64,000 bases of DNA from Ciona intestinalis (taxonomy: Eukaryota; Chordata; Ascidiacea; Phlebobranchia; Cionidae). The stretch covers positions 3,387,620 through 3,451,619 of the forward strand of contig NC_020173.2 in NCBI RefSeq assembly GCF_000224145.3, read 5' to 3'. Each line of letters opens with the position of its first letter. The stretch's first letter is position 1. Under the pieces are notes generated by a model, which worked only from the letters and a program-made list of their open reading frames with translations, was not told the origin of the DNA and searched no databases. Position numbers and translations under genes: made by a program. Shown piece after piece: positions 56,744-64,000 of the stretch.

Positions 56744-57705
56744 GTATATACTTTGTCTCCGTAAAATCGTTCGTTACTGCGAAGGATACAATAGGCGCGA
56801 AAGGTTAACGGGTAAACGGATACAGTTTATATTTTAGTTATTGGACCTAAATTTATTTGTCGGGTTTTACTAATTGTGGACGCGCGGTATAGTATTGAGG
56901 CGCTGTGTTATACGTGTATTTGTGTCTGCATAAGGTAGAAGTTATATTTAATCATCATGTGGCCTATATGCGTCTGCCGAGCATCGTCAATGAAATCAGA
57001 GCAAGTTTTAAAAGTTGTATAAATAAGTATATGTATAAGTGTAACCGTATGACGTGTTTACCTCATTTTTAGCCCTACCTGGCTAGTGGAGTTGATTACG
57101 TTGCACACCTGAGTCACACCGCATATTCTTTTGCATTGTTTGGTTGAATGACGTAGGATGCAAAAGTATAGCAGCCCAGTGGAATAGACAGCGTATGTCG
57201 CGTCATATCATCCGCACAAAATTGGTCACAACGCAGCTGGTGGATTGAAACTCTGTCATTTTCGGTGATCCTATTTATATAAGAGGAAACTTTAGTCCAG
57301 AACAGAAGAGCTAAATATATAACATAACTTGTGATATATTTTTCGATGTCTATAGGATTACACACCAGAATAGATTGTTGTGCTGAAGGGTATATAGGCC
57401 TATAAAGAAAGCTGAGTTTCGCAGCATTTAATTTAGTAATAGAATACAACATTAAAAAGTTATTAAAGCACAGTTTTTCGTATATCTTGTATTAACTCCT
57501 AATAGAATTCAAGGCATTTTGTTTCAATAAGAGACTGATGATGCCATTTTAGGCGAAATATAGAATCAAATTCGTGTTACTAGAATTGTGCGTGTTATTT
57601 TTTGTTGCACTGGATACTGATTGTTTGTCAGAATAGTTCAACTTCATGAGCACAGGGCCAGATTCATAGAATTTATTACAGTTAGAATAAAAAGCGGTGC
57701 ATATA

Positions 57706-57902
57706 TAGTATAGAGTGGGGGGAAGATTGGGACACCTTTTCATTCTGTTTTCGTCTGGTAGCAAACAAATTAAGAACATTCGAAGAATTATAAAATCGTA
57801 TCATCACGACTCCCATAGACCGTTGTTAACTGTATAAAACACGATCAAGATATTTGGGTATAATGTGCTAGAGGTGTCCTATATTCCCCCACAGTACTAT
57901 AC
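57706..57902 (+). mobile_element. Miniature inverted-repeat element copy (A)
   Basis: 'agagtggggggaagattggg', 'aagaacattcgaagaattat', 'gactcccatagaccgttgtt', 'aggtgtcctatattccccca'. It ends about 13 bp from the stop of the small minus-strand ORF. Confidence 0.8.
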
Positions 57903-57914
57903 ATAAAATATTAT

Positions 57915-58234
57915 TTAAATGTAAGGTTCCGTAATAAAACTCATAACCTTTCTTCCAGGGTCCATTAAGTTAAGACTATTTTTGGCTTCCGACAACGTGA
58001 CCTTAGTCAATATAGTCGTCTCTGTGGAAGTTTTGCGTGGGATGTGAGTAACACCTTCATCTCTGTATCTAGAAGCAACAAAGAAAAGTGTAAATAACCA
58101 CCGTTTTAAAATATGTACAAATTGACTTACGAGTCGGACGAGGATATTTCTGTTCCTGTAAACCACGTGACCGGAGTAACAAGCGATGGAGAAAGGTATA
58201 GATTTTTAAAAGTTAAAAAAACATTTTTTTGCAT
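57915..58234 (-). CDS. Hypothetical small protein, two exons, about 85 aa
   Basis: Exons 58131-58234 and 57915-58068, joined across a 62-nt intron with a consensus donor (GTAAGT) and a pyrimidine-rich acceptor (ctttgttgcttctag). The product reads ..GTEISSSDS, then YRDEGVTHIPRKTSTETTI and a tail ending FITEPYI, stop TAA. It is hydrophilic, with no domain I recognise. The ATG used at 58234 is followed by a low-complexity stretch, so the real 5' end may be another exon spliced at the 'gtggtttacag' acceptor (58154). The opposite strand has its own splice-like signals here, so strand is not certain. Confidence 0.4.
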
Positions 58235-58901
58235 GACAATTTTTTTTCGATTTTAGTTTAAAATAGTTTCATTTCTGCTATTTTGAAAAGCAACTAGTTG
58301 CGTACAAATGACGTCAGTAAGATAAATTAAAATAAAACGCGTTAATTTTAGCATTTAAAATATTAAAACATTTAAAAAAACGATCGAAGCGCTGGAAATT
58401 TATATTAGAATCGTCCGAATGATGTAATAATTTGTCTATATACGTAACAGTTTACAAACGAAACTGTGGCGTTTAAAATAACACTCTTTATGCTATGGGA
58501 ATGTATAGCGTTATCTATGTTTTGATACATGTATAACAGAATCCATAGGCCAACTATACGTCATAAGTTTGAATAATTAAAGTTGACATCAGTATCAAAA
58601 CGTAAGAGTGTTTATCACAGTACAACAATTAACAATATTTACTCTAGTTTGTGCCAACCCACTGAAATACAATATTCGCAGTAATAAACGCATGTCTATA
58701 CATATATATGGATGTATATTACACAGTGAAATAGTGTTTAATACTAAGCGTCCCGCTACTAACCTTACGTGAATCAGTGGGCAACTAACATAACATGAAT
58801 CACCATAGGTACACAACACAGGTCTCAATACGCATATAAGCACAGACCGGTTGTATTAAACATTATAATCTATTAAGGCAATTTACTACAGGTACAGTAC
58901 A

Positions 58902-61523
58902 ATGGACGAAGACGTGATTTATGATAAAAATAAAGACGGAGCAGGACAGAGTGATACGGGTAAGTAATAGCAAGTGTTTCTTCGTCATTGAACAAAAATA
59001 TAGGACTGTAGGTTAAGAAGGGATTACTTTAACCTTAATGTATTATATTTCCTGATCTATTTTTAAGCATTGATAACGGGGCCATGAGGCTACGATTATA
59101 TAATACTTTAATGGTTCTTTGTTTACTACTAAAAGGAAAAACAAAAGGTAATGAAAACCAAGTGCCATTTTACCTCGACTTACTGTACCACTTTACCCCG
59201 ACATATAATCTTTTATTTTAACAGAAAAGGGCCGCAGTCAAACAATGGCTTCTGCGGTTATGTCTGCGCATGCTGTGAAAAACGACAGTGGTGTGACTGA
59301 GAAACCAAGGTATAACTTTGTTGTTTGTAGAGTGCCATAACATGAATTAGTTTAAATTAATCGCGGTAAACCTTTTCGCTTCCTTTAGGTCCCGGAAGTT
59401 TTACCAGATGTTTAATAACTCATCGCACGATGACCTTAAAGCATCAAAGGCGGGAGCGAACGCCGCCGCCATAGGTAAGAAACCACAAACAAAGAACTTT
59501 GTACAAATTATAAAGTACTGTGGGGGAAGATGGGATAGATTTGGCATACAATATCCAAATATCCTGATCGTTTTTTTTTTAATTATCAAAGGTCTATAAG
59601 AGTCATGAAAATACAGTTTTATAATAATTTAAATGTTCTTTGTTTACTACTAAATATGACGAGTAATCAGAATATAAAAAGGAGTCCCATCTTCCCCACC
59701 GTAGCCTCGTGTAACTGGCAACGGCGTTATAGACATGTATCTCGTTTCCTATCCCTCGCTGTGCTTAATTTTGGTAACAATAAGCGCCGTACTTTGTCAA
59801 CTATATACGCTATCCTATATGCCGTATATATTCTTAACATTTCCTCGATTTTTAGGGTGCAAGGTGTTTCTGTTGGCATTCTTCATTCTAGTTCTGTCTG
59901 GCTTTGTCGTTTTCTTGTTGATTACAACGCATGGCATTGTAGAAAAGAACCAAAAGTTAAATGACCGGGTTCATTATCTTGAAGCATCGGTTCAGTTGTT
60001 ATTGATAGGAAAGACAGATTCTACTGCAACAAGTGTAGACGCTCCGCCGAAACCGGTAAGAATCGAAAATACAACAGCTATGGTACTGTGGGGAAAGATG
60101 GGATACCATTACCATTATTTCCTGGTCGTGTTCTAAACAATTAACAACACCATTTTTAAAGTCGCGGGGCTACGGTTGTTTAGTTCTGAAAATATTCTTT
60201 GTTACTACCAAATGGGACGAAAAAAAGATAATGAAAACATGTACCATCTTACCCCACCGTACTGTATATAAAATACCTGAGTAAAGAGTAAATAAAATAT
60301 ACTGCACTATCAATAATGCCATAAAATACAAAGCTGCACACTTTGTATTTATAGACGTATTGTTTTAAACTTCGTAATTTTCCGTTCACAGTCAGACAAT
60401 GCACCACCGATACCAAGCGGACTACAGCTTTCAGTTTTAGAAAACAGCGTGGACGGTCCCCCACCTCCGCCACCTGTGATGTCTGATGCCATGCCAATCC
60501 AAGAAGACCCGGCTGTAAGACGTGACCGGGCAGTACCACAGTGTTGCACAGGAGTGTCGTCCAAGCTTGACAAAGCAATAAGCGATTTTCAGTTGCACAA
60601 CACTGCGCTGAAACGCCTTGAAACTCAAATAAACACCAACAAGAAGCAGATTACTGCTCTTGGCGAAAAAACTACCAACATGGAAATGCAGGACGTTGCG
60701 ATTGAAGACCAAGTGTGGGGATCAATAGGACCGGGTAGACTCGTTGAAGCCGCAGAAGGAAAACCAAGCAGTGTTAGTAGTGCATGCCCTTCAGGTAAAA
60801 CGTTTTTTTATAATAGGTTGGGGTAAGATGTCACTTATCTTTTGTTCTATTTCTCGTCCCACTTAGTAGTAAACAAAGAACATAGAACTATATAACCGCA
60901 ACCATACGACTATAAAATACCTTAGTTAATTGTTTAAAACACGATTAGGATATTATTTGTCATCTTACCCCAGAATACAACACAACATTTTCGAAGATAT
61001 CCTATACTTTTTGTTAGCGTAATGTTGTAACATGTTTTTATGCATCACAGTTGTAGCGTTTAGCCTGAATCAAGCAATCTCCGTCGACGCGGCTGACACG
61101 CAAGGAATACAAACAAGCACGTATGAGATTAAACCGCAAAAGGGTCAAGTCAATACCATTTACTTCAACAATGAGATGATGAAAAAACCAGAGTCCGTCG
61201 TGAACGGGATCAACGGTGTCTTTATTGCTCCATGCCAAGGTACATACTTCCTACAAGTCGACTTCTGTACAGCTCAAGGCACCTCGGCTTCTCTTGCACT
61301 ACGAAAAATGGAGACCTCCCTCAGAATATTCAGCACACCAGCAACCAATGCAACAACTCCCGTCTCACATACCACACCACACAGCTTCGCAATGCTTACT
61401 GAACTGAACGAAAACGACGTTTTGTTCCTTGTGTTGCTGCAAGGGTCTATCGTTGAGAAAAGCGACGTCGATTCTTTGGGTACAGAGTCATGTACACGTT
61501 TCTCTGGATTTAGAATTCACTAA
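58902..61523 (+). CDS. Type II membrane protein with C-terminal C1q domain, 6 exons, 434 aa
   Basis: Exons 58902-58959, 59225-59309, 59389-59474, 59856-60055, 60392-60794, 61051-61523 (1305 nt, all phases agree). Residues 1-77 are a polar cytoplasmic head starting MDEDVIYDKNKDGAG. A hydrophobic helix at about 78-102 (KVFLLAFFILVLSGFVVFLL) has no signal peptide before it, so the C-terminus should be outside. Next come a proline-rich linker (six prolines at about 166-171), an alpha-helical, probably coiled-coil segment (about 195-247: LDKAISDFQLHNTALKRLET) and a C1q domain at 278-434. The domain has VAFSLNQ at its start, NGVFIAPCQGTYFLQVDF in the middle and TRFSGFRIH at its end. C1q domains form trimers and often bind ligands in innate immunity or cell adhesion. 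No collagen repeat is present; the coiled coil may take its trimerising role. A membrane-tethered form suggests a surface receptor or shed ligand (inference). Confidence 0.9.
58999..59192 (-). mobile_element. Miniature inverted-repeat element copy (B), diverged; C1q gene intron 1
   Basis: 'ggactgtaggttaagaaggg', 'tttcctgatctatttttaa', 'tctttgtttactactaaaag', 'gtgccattttacctcgac'. It is the most decayed of the copies in this gene. Confidence 0.6.
59513..59705 (-). mobile_element. Miniature inverted-repeat element copy (B); C1q gene intron 3
   Basis: 'agtactgtgggggaagatgg', 'aatatccaaatatcctgatc', 'tctttgtttactactaaata', 'gtcccatcttccccaccgta'. It begins about 40 bp after the exon 3 donor. Confidence 0.8.
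60081..60270 (-). mobile_element. Miniature inverted-repeat element copy (B); C1q gene intron 4
   Basis: 'ggtactgtggggaaagatgg', 'cgtgttctaaacaattaaca', 'tttgttactaccaaatggga', 'taccatcttaccccaccgta'. It starts 26 bp after the exon 4 donor. Confidence 0.8.
60811..60980 (+). mobile_element. Miniature inverted-repeat element copy (A); C1q gene intron 5
   Basis: 'ataggttggggtaagatgtc', 'ctcgtcccacttagtagtaa', 'ttaattgtttaaaacacgat', 'gtcatcttaccccagaatac'. It starts about 16 bp after the exon 5 donor and fills most of the intron. Confidence 0.75.
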
Positions 61524-62079
61524 CTTGTTCTAGTATTTTATACCATATTATATACTGTCTTTACTGTAGAACGAACTTTAGGTAAATATTATTAAAATCA
61601 TGCCCAAGCTTGCTTTTGACTGTCGAGCTAAACATTAATTTCTGGACCCACCTACGTTCTTTTACATAGGCCTACTTATCTTGTAAATAACATATCTTTT
61701 TTGTTTCAAGTTTCTTAAGTTTTCTGTCAACAATATACTTCATTTCAGTATAACTGCGGTAGTTTTTTGACGGTTTCATTTTTTGACTTGGTCCAGCGTA
61801 GAAATTTAAACAAGTGAAATAATAGCTTAGATAGAACCAAAACGGACAGACAGAAGAAAACAAGTTCAGAAAGTTTGAATAATCCCCATTCAATTCCTTT
61901 GTTGATCTTTGAAGCATGTGACTATGGACATAAAATGGTGGCAGGGATATTCTCACCATTGCTTTGGAAGCTGAAACTCAAATGGACGTTAAAAAAATTA
62001 CTCGATTAACAAATATGACAGCGAGTCTCTAAGTGGCAAATTTTACAAAATATTGTGGTTTCTCAGCCAGTATTTTGTG
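61524..62079. other. Convergent 3' region between the C1q gene and CDC37
   Basis: Both genes end here. A plausible variant poly(A) signal ATTAAA for the C1q gene is at 61591-61596, 68 nt after its stop. The rest is likely CDC37 3'UTR. An open minus-strand frame at 61672-61959 looks lysine-rich but has no start or splice support. Confidence 0.45.
61591..61596 (+). terminator. Probable poly(A) signal (ATTAAA) of the C1q gene
   Basis: ATTAAA, the commonest variant of AATAAA, lies 68 nt past the stop codon. No AATAAA occurs closer. Confidence 0.4.
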
Positions 62080-63784
62080 TCACACTTCGGTTCCAGCATC
62101 TTTTGCCTCTGGGGCAGAGGTGTTTGCTTCTGAAGCAGAGGGGCTTGCATCCGGAGCTGAGGAGCCTTCCACTTCTTCATAAACTTCTTCTTCTTCTGCA
62201 CCATCATCTTTGGCGTTTGCGTTAGGAACCCATAACCCAGAATCCACACATCTAAAGATTGGTTTTTAAGGCGAATGTAACTTGGTTTATCCTCGTGTGG
62301 CCGAAAAACAACAGTTGTTATACCACGGATGTTCTGTTTCACACACCTCGTGCCAACTTATGAGTTATTAATATGATACTTTGTGTTTTATGGAAGCTTT
62401 TTTGTATGGCTGATAATTTGGACAACCCATTAGTGAACACTGCACAACCACTTTGTGACGACTTCGGGTGTTAGCAGTAACTGCAGTATTTCAGTATTTA
62501 AAGGCCACATATTGTAATCCTACATCAAACAAATTTTTTCTAGTTTTTTCCATTGTTAGTTTTCGCAAGAAAAATGCTAATAAAATCAGTGCAACATTTT
62601 TTCAGAACACAATATAATTTTTGGCATTGACATTGCTGCGATAACAGTTTTAACATTTTTAATGAAGCAAGAATATTGCTTAAAATATTAGGTTTATGGT
62701 TTACCTATTTGTATTTTTAGCTTTATTAATTCATGTCAATGTTAATTGGAAGTTTGGAACACAACACAATTTTCCCTTCGTGAAATTTATATTAAAGCAT
62801 AATATAAAAAATATCAGTTTAGTTGGTAGAATATAATATTCCTAAACATTAGCAAAATCATCTGAAAGATTTAAAATCAGGTGGCATTTTCAATAGATCT
62901 GCTTCCATGTATGTCTACTATCTATTCTACAGTAATACACTGCCTCATCCTATACATTACAACATAAAGATATTGTAGTTACAAAATGATTACCTTTTAA
63001 TATGATACTTAGCTTCTTCTTGATCCATTTCACTGATGGCTTTCTGTAACATTGGTATGTCTTGCTTTTCAAAGCATTCACGTAGCACCTGTAAATAATG
63101 AAAATTTAAAAAGATATTTAACTCGCTATGTATTCCTATAGGATTTTACAGCAAGTCAGATAATTCCTAGTAATGTTTGAAAACTTCTTATTAATGTATG
63201 GCTGACAAATTAAACAGCCAATTTGCAACACTAAGTTAGTGCACAAGTGTTTTACTCATAGACACATTTTCTCACAATAGTAACATCGGTGAGCCTCGAA
63301 CCAGTAACCTTTCTGCTAGAGAAAGAAACACCAACAACTGTACACAGCACACACATCTAAGGTTGCAGAAAAAAATAAAACCGGCATTCTATTCTATGCG
63401 GGTCCCACAGCGTAACAAGTAACAAGCTATGGGAGCAGATATTTGGGGTCAAATTTTGACATGAGATACTCAGTTACTGTACCTGGGAATTATTATTTTC
63501 TAAACATATTTATATGCTTATTTTTGTTTAATCTGAAAAATCTTGTCAATTATAAAGGTAAAGTCTTAAATGTAAGACACAAGTACAAGACAATGCGTTT
63601 AATTTATCATTATACTATGTGCTACAAATTCAACATTTTTATCATTGCCGCGTCTTCACGAGACATACCGCAGGTAGCGTTTCCATCACATCAGCAGGAT
63701 GCAATCCTCCAGGTCCGAGCTCCTTCTGTCTCTCTTCCTCCTCGTATTTCTTTATCGCCTCCTGGATACGAATTTCTGCTCTCT
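62080..63784 (-). CDS. CDC37: CDC37 Hsp90 co-chaperone, C-terminal three exons (partial)
   Basis: Exons in transcript order: 63669-63784, 62994-63088, 62080-62251; phases agree, and the rest of the gene lies right of the window. The sequence shows IQEAIKKYEEEERQKELGPG, the conserved LGPGGLHPADVMETLP turn, then VLRECFEKQDIPMLQKAIS, MDQEEAKYHIKR and CVDSGLWVPNA. This is the hallmark C-terminal domain of CDC37. An acidic, low-complexity tail follows (DDGAEEEEVYEEVEG, ending KDAGTEV, stop TGA). CDC37 delivers protein kinases to Hsp90. The N-terminal kinase-binding part is outside the window. The gene is convergent with the C1q gene. Confidence 0.93.
62275..62395. repeat. Dispersed repeat copy ('aacagttgttataccacgga')
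   Basis: 'aatgtaacttggtttatcctcgtgtggc', 'caacagttgttataccacggatgttctg', 'cacacacctcgtgccaacttatgagtta'. It is the most complete copy of the family also seen at 8238 and 38953. It lies in the last CDC37 intron, starting about 24 bp upstream of the last exon's acceptor. Confidence 0.55.
63389..63450. repeat. Dispersed repeat copy ('attctattctatgcgggtcc')
   Basis: 'ttctattctatgcgggtccc', 'acagcgtaacaagtaacaagctatggg'. Fragment of the family at 42758 and 44885; it lies in a CDC37 intron. Confidence 0.45.
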
Positions 63785-64000
63785 CTGAAGAAGAATAAAC
63801 AGGATTTTTTATCTTTTACAGTAAAATAAAACTGGAATATTTGCTGAAAATGTTTATTGAATAACACAGAAACTATACATAGAAGTAAATAGATCATGTG
63901 CAAAAATTCGTTTTTGATTCTGTTTCTGATTGGCCCATTAAATATTTTCAGAATATTATTACGTAGTAAGAATTAAACTTTGTGCCTTCTATGTAACCTG

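Noticed and set aside
61672..61959. 95-aa minus-strand ORF after CDC37
   Set aside because: It lies where the CDC37 3'UTR is expected. The N-terminal half is not protein-like and there is no splice evidence.
8221..62395. tRNA, rRNA or snRNA genes
   Set aside because: I looked for A/B boxes and cloverleaf patterns in GC-richer stretches (12.1-12.6, 13.9-14.2, 32.5-33.3 kb) and saw none I could support.

Overview
The window is AT-rich eukaryotic DNA with short multi-exon genes, small introns and many short dispersed repeats. Every recognisable gene is a metazoan type: an F-BAR/mu-homology endocytic protein, a testis-specific-kinase family member, CDC37, a C1q-domain membrane protein and an LDLa/TSP1 receptor. 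Compact genes with repeat-filled introns fit a tunicate such as Ciona. That assignment is an inference from gene content and texture, not something the sequence proves. I rebuilt the exon chains by hand from splice sites and reading-frame phase. For the four complete multi-exon genes, every junction keeps the frame and the summed coding length is a multiple of three.

Layout, left to right. (1) 65-100, minus: first coding exon of a secreted or membrane protein that runs off the left edge. (2) 1130-8565, minus: an 813-residue type I membrane protein with a signal peptide, four LDL-receptor class A modules, one thrombospondin type 1 module, a Thr-rich stalk, one membrane helix and a long polar cytoplasmic tail. 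(3) 8.6-19.3 kb: gene-poor and repeat-rich. It holds the first copies of a palindrome-ended miniature transposon, a promoter-like island with a small spliced ORF of doubtful status, a 33-bp minisatellite, a 523-bp tandem duplication and a 2-kb, 20-bp minisatellite that switches orientation. (4) 19378-36456, minus: an 11-exon TESK-family kinase of 893 residues. An LTR retrotransposon with a 5-bp target-site duplication sits 16 bp upstream of its third exon. (5) 38387-53721, minus: a 23-exon FCHO1/2-type protein (F-BAR at the start, mu-homology domain at the end; 1164 residues) with one candidate 36-nt cassette exon. (6) 54167-54484 and 57915-58234, minus: two small unassigned ORFs. (7) 58902-61523, plus: a 6-exon type II membrane protein of 434 residues ending in a C1q domain. 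(8) 62080-63784, minus: the last three exons of CDC37, which continues past the right edge.

One miniature inverted-repeat element, with termini resembling GTGGGGGAAGATGGGACACC, recurs about 20 times in both orientations, in introns and between genes. Four of the five introns of the C1q gene carry a copy. The genes do not form an operon or pathway. FCHO (endocytic coat initiation), TESK (cofilin phosphorylation and actin, known for the family) and CDC37 (Hsp90 co-chaperone for kinases) are general cell-biology genes that happen to be neighbours. I did not find a clear new multi-gene system. The most notable items are the receptor architecture, the LTR insertion beside the TESK acceptor, the orientation-switching minisatellite, the FCHO microexon, and a promoter-like island with an RFX-type motif in front of a small spliced ORF.
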